A DNA stretch of 36,969 bases from Bacillota bacterium (GCA_019113265.1 DXHT01000044.1:1-36969); one strand, 5' to 3'; numbered from the stretch's first letter, positions 14,658 to 23,907 are shown. Translations and numbers: made by a program. The notes: generated from the letters alone by a model not told the origin.

Positions 14658-17513
14658 ATGAGAAAAGGAAAGCGTTTTGCGGTGATGCTCGTCGTCATCG
14701 CGCTGGCAGCGGTCATGGCGATCTCGATGAGCGCGTGTGGCGGCGGGGAAGCGGAAACGGGCGGCGACGCGACCCCCGTCAAGCTGGTCCTCGACTACAG
14801 CAAGGTAAAGACGAGTTACGATTACGACGAACCGTTCACTTCAAACGGACTTGTCGTCCGCGTCGAGATGAGCGACGGGACCCGTAAGGAAGTAAAGACG
14901 GGCTATAAGGTGGAAAAGCCGGACATGACGCCCGGTCAGCACATGGTGACGGTGACGTACGGCGAGCTTTCGGCAAGATACCCCGTATTCGTCAGCGACA
15001 TGATCAAGAATTACGACGACAGCGAGTTTGCCGTTCTAAGCGCTCCCGGACTGTACGTCGTGGAGGCGGAGGACATAGACCTCGGCAAGTGCGAGGCGTC
15101 GCCCATAGACGCATCCGCGGCGACTATACAGCGCACGTCCTCCGTGTTCGTCGGTAAAAAGGCGTACCTCACCAACTTCGGCGCGGCGGGCAACTGCGTG
15201 GGCTTCCAGTTCGACGCGGCGGCGGATATAGGCGGCGTGCAGATGGCGGTGAAAGTGGGCAACCCCACGGACGCGGAAATAGACATAGCCTCCGCAGTCG
15301 CAATGTACGCGGACTTCAGGGGCGCGAGCGACATGGGTCAGCTGGATATATCCGGCGAGCAGCCTCTTGCCCCGGGTGAGTGGCGCACGATAGTGTTTGA
15401 CGACGTCAGCTTCTTCGGTTCGAGCAACTTCATAATCGAGTTCCTCACCACCGTGGATCTGGCATGGGACGGCGTTGATTTCATAGTAGGCTCAAACGGC
15501 GTCAACCCCGCGGCGAAGTTCGAGCTCCCTGCGGGCAGCGAAACTCCCGTGAAGCTTGCGGCGGAGAGCATGAACCTCGAAAAGTTCTCCTCCACCGACG
15601 CGGCGATATCCGAGCACTCGCTCAAATTCGCGCAGCCGCTCATTACCGACGGCTATGTGACGGCGATAAAGCAGGGCGCGCAGCTGTCGGCGATGATAGA
15701 CCTCGAAGAAAACTCGGAAGTCACTTTCAAACTTGCCGCATCCATCCCCGAGAGCTACTCGCTTGCGAAGAACTGGACGTTCTATGTGGATACGTTCAGG
15801 CTCAACTCCGTCGCGGATACGACGGCGACGGCGGGAAAGACGGACGTTTCTCTCGGAACGTATGCTCTTAAAGCGGGCAGACACATCTTCTACGCCGTGG
15901 CGAGCGGTACTCCCTGCGATATAGATGCGTTCACGCTTTCGGCGACCGCGTTCGACGGCGACGAGTCGACGCTGATCGAGGATAAGGTGGATAGCGATCT
16001 TACGGTGTACGAGTTTGGAACGTACAAGGTCGAGGGCGAAGACCTTCTCGACAGATCGGGCTGGGTGCCTCAGTTCGGCGAAGTGAGCGGCATGGTCGAA
16101 GCATGGGAATGGAAAGACGGTACGAGCGGACTTTCCATCGGAAAGGTATCGGACGGCACGGTCATCAATCTTTCTTTCAGCCTTAAAGTGGCGGCGAAAT
16201 TGTCCCTGACCGCACGGGCGTCGGTGTCCGGTGAGTCGGATACGGGAACGATCCCGTCCTGGCAGCTCAAGGCCACGGTGGACGACACCACTTTCGCATG
16301 GACTTCCGATCACAGATTCGGTTTCGATGCGGATCACACCTACTGGAACTGGGGCGACATAAATTACAACTCCGTATACCTCCAGCCCGGCGATTACGTC
16401 ATTAAAATGGAGAACGTCAGCGGCATAGGCATAGATTACTTCACGCTCGATTTCGCGTCTCCCATAAACAAGATAGAGGGCTTCGACTCCGTCAAGATAG
16501 AAGCGGAAGACCTTCAGGACAGAACGGACTGGCACCACAGCCAGAGCACCGAGGACAATCCCAAGACGGCGGACGACATGGTCGAGCAGTGGACGAACCC
16601 CGGCACGGGCGCAAAGGGAATGTGCGTCACCAAGATAAAGTGGGGCAGCATACTGCGCATACCGTTCGAGACCACTCAGAGGGCGGCAGTCCGGATAAAA
16701 ATAAGAGTCTCACAGTGGAATTGCAGCGGCATGATAGCCCCTGACAGGGTAAAGGTCAAGCTGGGCGATCAGTACGTCATCTGGGGCTCGGACGACGACT
16801 TCACGAACCAGGGGCCCGAATCGACGAGCGAGACTTTCAAGAAGTACAGCTACTTCCGCTGGGGAACGCTCACGACTTCTCCCGTATTGCTCGACGCGGG
16901 CAGCCACATCATAGAGATCACTTCGGGCGACGTTTCCTACGACTGGTTTGAAGTGGAGACCCTCGATCCTTCGGCGGGCGTGACGGTGGCGAACATAAGC
17001 GGCGCGGGCGACTATACGGTGCAGGCGGAAGATCTTCTGGCGGACTCCGATATCACGCACGCGTGGGGTCCGGGTGAAAACAATATAATAGGTTACGACC
17101 CGATAAACAATTCCGGAACGATCTCGTCGTTCAATACCCAAAATCCCACGGCGAGCGGATACTGCCTGACTCGTCTGGCAGCAGGCTCCGTAATAAGGGT
17201 ACGCTTTACCACCGAAGTAAGCGTCAGCATCACGCTTAAAGTGCGCATTGCCGAGTATGACTGCAAGGGCGACCTCTCTTCGGGCGCGATGAGTATCGCG
17301 CTCAAAGGCGGCGATTCGGATACTCCCGTGACGTGGAGCGCACCTTCGGGCGAGTTCATTCACGACGAGGCGACCTACGGAATGTATCACTGGGGCGACG
17401 CGACCTGCAGTGCCGTCACCGTCGGACCCGGGGAATACTACTTCGAGATAACTTCGGGCGACGTTTCGTATGACTACTTCACCCTTTCCGCAGTCGCGGC
17501 GGAACAGGCTTAA
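14658..17513 (+). CDS. Carbohydrate-binding surface lipoprotein with five CBM-like modules
   Basis: 951 residues. A lipoprotein signal ends in MSAC with Cys27 as the lipid attachment site. A bacterial Ig-like (Big_3 type) domain follows (about 36-110; YDYDEPFTSNGL, VKTGYKVE, MVTVTYG). Then come five beta-sandwich modules resembling the CBM6/35 superfamily, beginning VEAEDIDLG (about 133), AAESMNLEK (about 300), VEGEDLLDR (about 457), IEAEDLQDR (about 611) and VQAEDLLAD (about 787). The last four end in a hydrophobic-Asp-x-Phe pattern (IDYFTL, YDWFEV, YDYFTL), and the last three share a YxxWG motif before it. There is no catalytic domain. The strong site AAGGAGGGAGG overlaps the GH3-1 stop, so both are made from one message; it probably holds glycan for GH3-1. 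Confidence 0.87.
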   Translation: MRKGKRFAVMLVVIALAAVMAISMSACGGGEAETGGDATPVKLVLDYSKVKTSYDYDEPFTSNGLVVRVEMSDGTRKEVKTGYKVEKPDMTPGQHMVTVTYGELSARYPVFVSDMIKNYDDSEFAVLSAPGLYVVEAEDIDLGKCEASPIDASAATIQRTSSVFVGKKAYLTNFGAAGNCVGFQFDAAADIGGVQMAVKVGNPTDAEIDIASAVAMYADFRGASDMGQLDISGEQPLAPGEWRTIVFDDVSFFGSSNFIIEFLTTVDLAWDGVDFIVGSNGVNPAAKFELPAGSETPVKLAAESMNLEKFSSTDAAISEHSLKFAQPLITDGYVTAIKQGAQLSAMIDLEENSEVTFKLAASIPESYSLAKNWTFYVDTFRLNSVADTTATAGKTDVSLGTYALKAGRHIFYAVASGTPCDIDAFTLSATAFDGDESTLIEDKVDSDLTVYEFGTYKVEGEDLLDRSGWVPQFGEVSGMVEAWEWKDGTSGLSIGKVSDGTVINLSFSLKVAAKLSLTARASVSGESDTGTIPSWQLKATVDDTTFAWTSDHRFGFDADHTYWNWGDINYNSVYLQPGDYVIKMENVSGIGIDYFTLDFASPINKIEGFDSVKIEAEDLQDRTDWHHSQSTEDNPKTADDMVEQWTNPGTGAKGMCVTKIKWGSILRIPFETTQRAAVRIKIRVSQWNCSGMIAPDRVKVKLGDQYVIWGSDDDFTNQGPESTSETFKKYSYFRWGTLTTSPVLLDAGSHIIEITSGDVSYDWFEVETLDPSAGVTVANISGAGDYTVQAEDLLADSDITHAWGPGENNIIGYDPINNSGTISSFNTQNPTASGYCLTRLAAGSVIRVRFTTEVSVSITLKVRIAEYDCKGDLSSGAMSIALKGGDSDTPVTWSAPSGEFIHDEATYGMYHWGDATCSAVTVGPGEYYFEITSGDVSYDYFTLSAVAAEQA

Positions 17514-17545
17514 CAAGACATCTTTGTCAGGCAAAACAAGGGGAG

Positions 17546-17578
17546 GCGCGGCGCACCAAAACGGTGCGCCGCGCTTTT
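17546..17578 (+). terminator. Intrinsic terminator ending module A
   Basis: A perfect 12-bp stem (GCGCGGCGCACC 17546-17557, complement 17563-17574), loop AAAAC, then TTTT. Confidence 0.87.
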
Positions 17579-17625
17579 ACCCGTTCTTTTTCCGCGCCCG
17601 CGGACCGCCGCGCTTAAAAATACTC

Positions 17626-17654
17626 TTGACAAAAACGCGGACGCGAAATATAAT
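17626..17654 (+). promoter_or_regulatory. Consensus promoter of RR2-HK2
   Basis: Perfect TTGACA (17626-17631), 17-bp spacer and perfect TATAAT (17649-17654). The -10 ends only 6 bp before the RR2 ATG at 17661, so the transcript should begin at or beside the start codon. Confidence 0.8.
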
Positions 17655-17660
17655 ATAGTT

Positions 17661-18386
17661 ATGGACGCAGGGGAGAAAACGGTAAATACCGCGATAGTGG
17701 AAGACGAAAGCGCGGAGGCGGAAAGGCTGAGCGCGATGCTCGGCAGATACGGAGAGGAGCGCGGGCTTGTTTTCAACAAGCGCGTTTTTACGCTTGCGTC
17801 CGACTTTCTCGCCGATTACACGGGCGACTATGACGTGGTGTTCATGGACATACAATTGCCCGACCTTGACGGAATGAGTGCGGCAAAGCGTCTGCGCGAG
17901 ACGGACGGAAGCGTAGTGCTGGTATTCGTCACCAATATGTCGCAGTACGCGATAAACGGGTATGAGGTGAACGCGGCGGATTTCGTCGTCAAGCCGCTCA
18001 TATACGAGTCGTTCGCGCTCAAACTCGACCGCATATTCGAGCGGATAGCCAAACTCGCGGAAACGGTGCTTCCCGTAAAGACTGCGGGCGGCATGGTCAC
18101 GCTTGCCGCGTCGAACATAAAGTACATCGAAGTCATGGGACACGAACTGATATACCACACGACGCGCGGCGAGTACCGCTCATACGGCAGTCTGTGCAAA
18201 GTGGAGAAACGTCTGGAAGAGGCGCGCTTTGTCAGGTGCAACAACTACTATCTCGTAAATCCCCGATACGTAGAGTCAGTGGGCGCGGGAACTACGGTAG
18301 TGGGCGGCGACGAGCTTTCGGTGTCATACGCGCGGCGCAAAGCATACCGCAAGGCGATAGCGGAGTATCTCGGAGGGCTCGTCTGA
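17661..18386 (+). CDS. LytTR-family response regulator RR2
   Basis: 241 residues. The receiver domain has IVEDESAEAE, phospho-acceptor Asp63 in VVFMDIQLPDLDG, FVTNMSQ and DFVVKPL. The LytTR domain has KYIEVMGHELIYHT, CNNYYLVNPRYVESV and LSVSYARRKAY. Against RR1 and RR3 it has six extra N-terminal residues. The ATG has no upstream ribosome site and sits at the predicted transcription start, implying leaderless translation. Alternatively a GGGGAG inside the frame (17670-17675) could serve a non-standard start at ACG 17679 or GTA 17682, exactly where its paralogues begin. HK2 starts on the base after the TGA. Confidence 0.92.
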   Translation: MDAGEKTVNTAIVEDESAEAERLSAMLGRYGEERGLVFNKRVFTLASDFLADYTGDYDVVFMDIQLPDLDGMSAAKRLRETDGSVVLVFVTNMSQYAINGYEVNAADFVVKPLIYESFALKLDRIFERIAKLAETVLPVKTAGGMVTLAASNIKYIEVMGHELIYHTTRGEYRSYGSLCKVEKRLEEARFVRCNNYYLVNPRYVESVGAGTTVVGGDELSVSYARRKAYRKAIAEYLGGLV

Positions 18387-19787
18387 ATGTACGAGCTTAC
18401 GGCGTTTTATCTGTATAAAGCCATATTCATGTGCGAACTTTTGGTCGCGGAGGCGATAATGTGCGTAGGGCTCAAACGTCGCCCTCTTTTCGCGTTACGC
18501 GGCGCGCTGTGTTGCATAGGCGCGATAGGCGTCGCGTTTGCGATCCCCGTCGTGTCGTACAGCGCATGGTACTGTTCGCTCGTATTCCTGTTTATGTTCG
18601 CGGTCACTCTGCCGCTCATTAAGGTGTGTTTCGAGGCGAATGCGGTGAGTATCCTCTTTCGCGGCATAGCGGCATACACGACGCAGCATACGGCGTATCA
18701 GATATTCGATCTTGCGATGGGGGTATTCGGCATCGCGTTCGGTAATGATTCGCTTTCGATCGGAGGCGCATACGGCAGCGATTCCGCGGGCGAATTCATG
18801 CCGCTTATCATGTACCGTGCGGGCGCGCAGTCTCTCGCGTCCTCTTCGCCTCTGCGCGACGAACTGATGACCGTGCTCGGGTATGCGTCCTATCTCGTGG
18901 TCTATATAGCGACGTATTCTCTGAGTTACAGCTTCGTCTCCGCGCGGCTGAAAAACAGCGACAAGTTCGAGCTTAAAAGCTCGTCCATGTTCGTGTTCGT
19001 GGTATTGTTCGTGCTGTTCAACGTCGTGATCTCTTCCGTCGTCATCTATTCGGGCGGCGACGTGGGGCTGCAAGGCTCGCTTCTCCTTTCGGGTTACAAC
19101 ATAGCCTGCTGTCTGCTGACGATGTACCTGATGTTCGAGGTCATATTCAAAAAGCAGTACGAGCGCGGATATATAGTTGCGAATCGTCTGCTGAAGCAGG
19201 CGGGGGAGCAGTATGCCCTCGCCAAGGAAAACATAGAGATGATAAATCTCAAATGCCACGACTTGAAGCATCAGATCCGCGAAATGGGCGGACGGCAGGT
19301 GGGCGAGCGCGAGATAAAGGAGATAGAGAACATGATCTCCATATACGACGCTCCCGTCCATACGGGCAACGAGGCGCTGGACATAATCCTTACCGAAAAG
19401 AGCCTTTACTGCAACAAGCACAGCATAAAACTCTACTGCATAGTGGACGGCGGCCTGCTGTCGTTTATGGAAGACGCGGATCTTTATTCGCTGTTCGGCA
19501 ATCTGCTCGACAACGCGATAGAGGCGGTCATAACCCTGCCCGAAGAGAAGCGCTTCATAAATCTCTCCGTGCGCACCGTCAACGGCTTTACCCGCATAAG
19601 CACGAGCAACTGCTATTTGAGTCCGCCGCAGTTCGAGGGCGGTCTGCCGCGTACGACAAAGGCGGACAAGGAAAATCACGGCTACGGCATGAAGAGCATA
19701 CGACTTGTCTGCCGCAAGTACGACGGCGAGCTGGACATACGCACCGAGGGCGGCATGTTCACAGTCAACATAGTTTTTATGAAGTAA
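18387..19787 (+). CDS. GHKL-family sensor histidine kinase HK2
   Basis: 466 residues, the longest of the three paralogous kinases. Six to seven hydrophobic helices lie in the first half, with an extra loop of about 50 residues between helices 4 and 5 (Gly/Ser-rich, about 110-160). Then come H-box CHDLKHQ (about 290), N-box GNLLDNAIEA and G-box HGYGMKSI. The segment EIENMISIYDAPVHTGNEALDIILTEKS (positions about 19,315-19,400) is almost the same as in HK1. The ATG abuts the RR2 stop with no gap, so translation is coupled. It should phosphorylate RR2 (inference from pairing). Confidence 0.93.
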   Translation: MYELTAFYLYKAIFMCELLVAEAIMCVGLKRRPLFALRGALCCIGAIGVAFAIPVVSYSAWYCSLVFLFMFAVTLPLIKVCFEANAVSILFRGIAAYTTQHTAYQIFDLAMGVFGIAFGNDSLSIGGAYGSDSAGEFMPLIMYRAGAQSLASSSPLRDELMTVLGYASYLVVYIATYSLSYSFVSARLKNSDKFELKSSSMFVFVVLFVLFNVVISSVVIYSGGDVGLQGSLLLSGYNIACCLLTMYLMFEVIFKKQYERGYIVANRLLKQAGEQYALAKENIEMINLKCHDLKHQIREMGGRQVGEREIKEIENMISIYDAPVHTGNEALDIILTEKSLYCNKHSIKLYCIVDGGLLSFMEDADLYSLFGNLLDNAIEAVITLPEEKRFINLSVRTVNGFTRISTSNCYLSPPQFEGGLPRTTKADKENHGYGMKSIRLVCRKYDGELDIRTEGGMFTVNIVFMK

Positions 19788-19794
19788 ATGTTTT

Positions 19795-19836
19795 GCGGGG
19801 GAATACCCCTCTTTGAAAAGAGGTGTCTTCCCCTGC
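19795..19836. repeat. Imperfect 20-bp inverted repeat after HK2
   Basis: Arms 19795-19814 and 19817-19836 pair at 17 of 20 positions around a two-base centre. No T tract follows directly, so its role (RNA 3' end stabiliser, weak terminator or protein site) is open. Confidence 0.6.
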
Positions 19837-19881
19837 GCCCTCCTTTCCCCGAGAAACTTAAAATCCTTATATAAAAAGCTC

Positions 19882-19924
19882 AAACCTCGTTTGGTTTATA
19901 ATTCATACGGGGTTTATTTTTTTT
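19882..19924 (+). terminator. Intrinsic terminator of RR2-HK2
   Basis: The stem AAACCTCG (19882-19889) pairs with CGGGGTTT (19908-19915) through one G-T wobble, with an AT-rich loop, and is followed by A and eight T residues (19917-19924). Confidence 0.7.
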
Positions 19925-20083
19925 ACCTCCTAACCGCGCCTGCGGTGTCTTTTCAAGAATCTGCCGCGTTTCCGAGTCGCCGCAGGGCACCCTATGCCGA
20001 CCCGAGAACGTGACTTTGCGCTTAAAAAGACGGCGAGCTTTTCGTCAATGCGGCAGCGCGGCGTCAGCGCTACGAAAATAAGG

Positions 20084-20118
20084 TTTTCGTTGCGCGGCGT
20101 TTCGCCGCGCAACGAAAA
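20084..20118. repeat. Perfect 16-bp hairpin upstream of the GH3-2 promoter
   Basis: TTTTCGTTGCGCGGCG (20084-20099) and its exact complement (20103-20118) surround TTT. It ends 45 bp before the -35 box. It could be a terminator, a REP-like element or a protein-binding palindrome. Confidence 0.7.
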
Positions 20119-20162
20119 ATTATCGAGTTGCGTCAAAAAACGAGGCACTTATGAAATGAGTA

Positions 20163-20194
20163 TTGACAGAGGGGGGGGGGGTAGGTGATAAAAT
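20163..20194 (+). promoter_or_regulatory. GH3-2 promoter with an 11-G tract in the spacer
   Basis: Perfect TTGACA (20163-20168), then GA, then eleven consecutive G (20171-20181), TAGG and an extended -10 TGATAAAAT (20186-20194). With TAAAAT as -10 the spacer is 20 bp, three more than optimal; GATAAA would give 18 with a weaker box. Slippage of the G tract would change spacing and promoter strength, as known for the poly-G in the Neisseria porA promoter. It is the only long homopolymeric G run I noticed in the window. Confidence 0.7.
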
Positions 20195-20258
20195 CAACGG
20201 TATAGGGGAAAGGTATATTTACTTGCCTTGCCCTAAAAAAAATTCAAGGAGGAAAACG

Positions 20259-23200
20259 ATGAACAAAATTGTCAAGTTGGCAATTAACTTTTTGCTCATA
20301 GCTATCATCATTGCCGCTATTTCCGTCGGCACATGGGTTATGTATCGCTATGAACAGGAAGTCAACTCGCTGCTTGCCCCGCCCATAGTGGACGAAGAGA
20401 CGCTGGATATTGCGAGCGAATCGGGTCAGGCAATGGCGCGGCGGATAATGACGGAGGGTGCGATCATGCTCAAAAACGACGGCGCGCTCCCTCTCGACTA
20501 TTCCACAGACAAGCAGGTGAACGTGTTCGGCTGGCGCTCGGTTGACTGGATCTACGGCAGCGAAGGATTCAACGCTTCGGGAGGAGTCGCGCCGGAGAAC
20601 GATAACTTCGACGAGAACGTGGACATCTACAAGGCGCTCAACAAGTACGGCATACGTTACAACACCGAGCTTTACGATATGTATTACAGGTACGTAAAGC
20701 CCGATCATCAGAGCGCGGATCTCAGAGGCGTGCATATAAGTACGCTTATTTCGCTGCGCGAGCCTAAGATAGACGACAAGGAGTATTACAGCGACGATCT
20801 GCTCAGCCGTGCGCAGGAATACTCGGATACCGCTATCGTCGTTATCGGCAGAATGTCGGGCGAGGGCATGAACGCCAACACGACCACGCAGGAAAAGGAA
20901 GGTCCCGGAGTGGTCAGCGACGGCACGCGCCACTACCTCGAAATTTCCACCGAAGAGGAAGCGCTCCTGACGTACTGCGGCGAGAATTTCGAAAAGGTCA
21001 TAGTTCTCATGAACGTGTCCAACCCGTTTGAAATGGGCTTTCTCGAAACCATCCCCGGAATTGACGCCTGCCTCTATGTGGGCTTTACGGGCACTCGTGC
21101 GGCGCAGGCGCTTCCCGGTCTGCTTTACGGCGAAACGTCCCCGTCGGGAAGAACGGTGGACACTTTTGCCTATGACCTCTGGACCAACCCCGCGAACGTG
21201 TTCAAGGGCGGGCTTTCCTATACCGATTACGGCAGGTCATACGCAGACTATGTGGAGAACGTTTACGTCGGCTACAAGTGGTACGAAACGGCAGACGCCG
21301 AGGGCATCTGGAACGACGTGTCCAACGTGCACGGCACGGGCTATGAGGGAGTCGTACAGTTCCCGTTCGGCTACGGAATGAGCTATAACGATTACTCCTG
21401 GGAAGTGGGCGAGATAACGGCGGGCGACGGCCCGATAGCCGAGGGCGGCGCGTTCACGGACAAGACCAAGTTCACCATTCCCGTGACGGTGACGAACGAC
21501 GGCAAATATCCGGGGCGCGACGTGGTGGAAGTGTACGTCACCCCGCCTTACACGGACGGCGAGATAGAGAAGGCGTCCGTGACGCTTGCGGGCTACGGCA
21601 AGACGAACGAGTTACAGCCCGGCGCGAGCGAGACGATAGAAATAACGGTAGACCCGTATGACTTTGCGTCCTACGACTGCTACGACAAGAACAAGAACAA
21701 CTTCAAGGGCTGGGAGCTGGACGAAGGAACGTATACGTTCAGTTTAAGGACGGACGCGCACACGGTCAAGACGGTGACGTACGGCGGCAGCGAGCGCGCG
21801 GGAAGTTTCGACTACAAAGTGGCGTCGGACATCACGATACCGCTTGACCCCGTAACGCAGAAAGAGGTAAAGAACCTGTTCACGGGAGCGGACGCCGTGG
21901 ACACCACGCCTTTGGACGCGACGGAAAAGAAAGGATCGTTCGATCCGGGCATACCCTGGCTGACGCGCTCCGACTTCATGGATCCGAGCGAGTTCCAGGC
22001 GCACAACGTAGCGCGCGCGGCGACGCCGTCGGCTAAGATAAGCGGCTACTCCGCGGATCGTGCCATCGCATGGGACAACGCTACGGGCGAAGACGAGTTC
22101 GGCGATCCGATCCCGACGGAAAAACCGACGTGGGGAAACGGAGGTTCTCTCCGACTTGCGGACGGTTCGGGCAACATAACGGATCTCGGCAAACAGCTGG
22201 GCGCGAACTATGACGACCCGAAGTGGGAAGAAGTGCTCAATCAGGTCACCATAGCCGAGGCAGTCGAGCTTATGAACGGATATTACAGCAGCGACCCGAT
22301 AGACACCGTCGGCAAGCCCCGTCTTGTGGACTATGACGGTCCCGCGCAGATAAAGGGCTTTACGAGTGCGCCTCGCGGCACGGGCTATCCCACCATGGTG
22401 GTGATCGCCGCGGCGTGGAACCCGTCGCTTGCCTATGAATTCGGCAAGGCATACGGCGAGGACATGGACAGCGTGGGCGTCAGCGGACTGTGGGGCTGGG
22501 CGATAGACTGCCACAGAACGGCGTGGTTCGGGCGCAATCACGAGTCCCCGAGCGAGGACGCAATGCTTGCGGGCACGACGATCGCAAATGCGGTGAGAGG
22601 TCTCAATACCCGCGGCAAGTACAACTTCATCAAACACTTCGCGCTTTACGGCTACAACGGCGACAGTATATGGGTGACCGAGCAGGCATTCAGAGAGAAC
22701 TATCTCCGCGCTTACCGCAAGGCGTTCGTGGACGGCGGCGCGCTGGGCGCGATGACCACCTATCAGGGCATAGGCGCGGAGCACTCCGAAACGACGATAG
22801 CGGTTCTTACGGGCGTACTTCGCCGCGAGTGGGATTTCAAGGGCGCGATAACTACGGACGCGATAGGCACCAACCCCTACTGCGATTCCATCCTCCGTGC
22901 GGGCGGCAACTTCGGTATGGGCGTCGTGCTGGGTACCCTCGGCGGCGTCACCTATAACGAAAACTCCTCCGCGCGCATTCAGCATCGCCTGCGCGACTCC
23001 GTGCATCAGGTGCTGTATATGTGGCTGCGTGCCGATTACAACGAAAGTCAGTATCTGCTCAATCCCGACGAGGGCGACAGCTTCGTATCTTCCACGTCCA
23101 TAAGCGGCTGGGAGTGGTGGAAACCGTTCATAACGACGGTGGACATCTGCGTAGGCGTGCTCTGCGCCATGTGGGCGGCACTCGTTATAATAAGCATTTT

Positions 23201-23837
23201 GTTCAAGAAGAACAAGAACAAAGCGCCTCGCGTTTCCGAGGTATACTACGACTTATCCGATGACGGCGACGCGCCCGAAAGCGAGAAGTCGGAAGATAAG
23301 ACCGCTCCGCTTGAAGGCAGCGCGGCTCCCGCGAGCGAAGCGAGTGCGGAAACGGCGGCGGCAGTCTTCGGCTCGGTCGCGGCAGAGGACGCAAGCGCAA
23401 GCGGCATACCCGAAGGCGAAACGCGGAGCTTTGCCGAGGCGTTCGAGCAACTTCCCGAAGATGCGAAGACGAGATTCAAGCAGGTGGAAAAGTACGCTTT
23501 GAACATCTCGGGCGCGGAAGAAAAGGCGACGGGAACGGGCGTAACGGTGAAGATCGGATCTAAACGGCTGGTGCGGCTGAAAGTGCGCAGAGGAAAGCCC
23601 GTAGCGCTGTTCGACATGGAGAGCGACGAACTGCGCTCCTACCGCAGGGAGTCGGGAATAAAGATACCGCACGTCGAAACGGCAATGGCGCTGGACGACG
23701 ACTCGGCAGTGACTGCGGCGTGCCGCATGATAGACATGACGGCAGAGCGCGCACGGCGCGAAAAAGAGCAGGCAGCAGAGCGTCGCAGAGAGGCTCGCAG
23801 AAATCGCCGCGACACGTCGGGTGACGAAAACGAATAA
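20259..23837 (+). CDS. GH3-2: membrane-anchored, domain-swapped family-3 glycoside hydrolase
   Basis: 1192 residues. The ATG at 20259 follows AAGGAGG by 6 nt; the frame open to 20163 only reads through the promoter. Signal-anchor helix about 7-28; GH3 C-domain first (GAIMLKNDGALPL to FPFGYGMSYNDYSWE, about 55-385); FnIII-like domain (FTIPVTVTNDGKYPGRDVVEVYVTPP); then the barrel (about 640-930) with Lys792-His793 and nucleophile Asp867 in FKGAITTDAIG. The barrel is more divergent than in its paralogues: the APGVNIHRN-type motif is replaced by WGWAIDCHRTAWFGRNHESPSED. A second helix (about 957-980) precedes a cytoplasmic linker and the tail domain (about 1057-1170), almost identical to that of GH3-3, ending in a basic/acidic helix. 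Activity is likely, specificity unknown. Confidence 0.9.
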   Translation: MNKIVKLAINFLLIAIIIAAISVGTWVMYRYEQEVNSLLAPPIVDEETLDIASESGQAMARRIMTEGAIMLKNDGALPLDYSTDKQVNVFGWRSVDWIYGSEGFNASGGVAPENDNFDENVDIYKALNKYGIRYNTELYDMYYRYVKPDHQSADLRGVHISTLISLREPKIDDKEYYSDDLLSRAQEYSDTAIVVIGRMSGEGMNANTTTQEKEGPGVVSDGTRHYLEISTEEEALLTYCGENFEKVIVLMNVSNPFEMGFLETIPGIDACLYVGFTGTRAAQALPGLLYGETSPSGRTVDTFAYDLWTNPANVFKGGLSYTDYGRSYADYVENVYVGYKWYETADAEGIWNDVSNVHGTGYEGVVQFPFGYGMSYNDYSWEVGEITAGDGPIAEGGAFTDKTKFTIPVTVTNDGKYPGRDVVEVYVTPPYTDGEIEKASVTLAGYGKTNELQPGASETIEITVDPYDFASYDCYDKNKNNFKGWELDEGTYTFSLRTDAHTVKTVTYGGSERAGSFDYKVASDITIPLDPVTQKEVKNLFTGADAVDTTPLDATEKKGSFDPGIPWLTRSDFMDPSEFQAHNVARAATPSAKISGYSADRAIAWDNATGEDEFGDPIPTEKPTWGNGGSLRLADGSGNITDLGKQLGANYDDPKWEEVLNQVTIAEAVELMNGYYSSDPIDTVGKPRLVDYDGPAQIKGFTSAPRGTGYPTMVVIAAAWNPSLAYEFGKAYGEDMDSVGVSGLWGWAIDCHRTAWFGRNHESPSEDAMLAGTTIANAVRGLNTRGKYNFIKHFALYGYNGDSIWVTEQAFRENYLRAYRKAFVDGGALGAMTTYQGIGAEHSETTIAVLTGVLRREWDFKGAITTDAIGTNPYCDSILRAGGNFGMGVVLGTLGGVTYNENSSARIQHRLRDSVHQVLYMWLRADYNESQYLLNPDEGDSFVSSTSISGWEWWKPFITTVDICVGVLCAMWAALVIISILFKKNKNKAPRVSEVYYDLSDDGDAPESEKSEDKTAPLEGSAAPASEASAETAAAVFGSVAAEDASASGIPEGETRSFAEAFEQLPEDAKTRFKQVEKYALNISGAEEKATGTGVTVKIGSKRLVRLKVRRGKPVALFDMESDELRSYRRESGIKIPHVETAMALDDDSAVTAACRMIDMTAERARREKEQAAERRREARRNRRDTSGDENE
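23402..23803 (+). repeat. Direct repeat copy 1: shared cytoplasmic-tail coding segment
   Basis: It is colinear without gaps with 31831-32232 at the ends of GH3-2 and GH3-3. The stretch 23480-23575 differs from its partner at a single base, third-codon positions included, while the catalytic parts of the two genes are far apart. That points to recent conversion or domain transfer. Confidence 0.88.
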
Positions 23838-23867
23838 ACGCACTGCCGTATAGGCAAAGAAAAGTAA

Positions 23868-23907
23868 CACCCGCGCTTGTGCAAAACAGGCGCGGGTGCT
23901 CGCTTTT
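23868..23907 (+). terminator. Intrinsic terminator ending module B
   Basis: A perfect 9-bp stem CACCCGCGC/GCGCGGGTG (23868-23876, 23890-23898) followed by CTCGCTTTT. Confidence 0.75.

Larger units (their letters stand above)
19788..20258. other. Long intergenic control region between HK2 and GH3-2
   Basis: About 470 bp without a gene. In order it has an imperfect 20-bp hairpin (19795-19836), an intrinsic terminator (19882-19924), a GC-rich stretch, a perfect 16-bp hairpin (20084-20118), the poly-G promoter (20163-20194) and a leader with an A8 run and the GH3-2 ribosome site. Short frames here lack ribosome sites. Confidence 0.7.

Noticed and set aside
20163..20258. Extension of GH3-2 from a TTG at 20163, reading through the poly-G
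   Set aside because: The TTG is part of the -35 box; the true start has AAGGAGG and a signal-anchor helix. Poly-G slippage is therefore treated as promoter-level, not translational.
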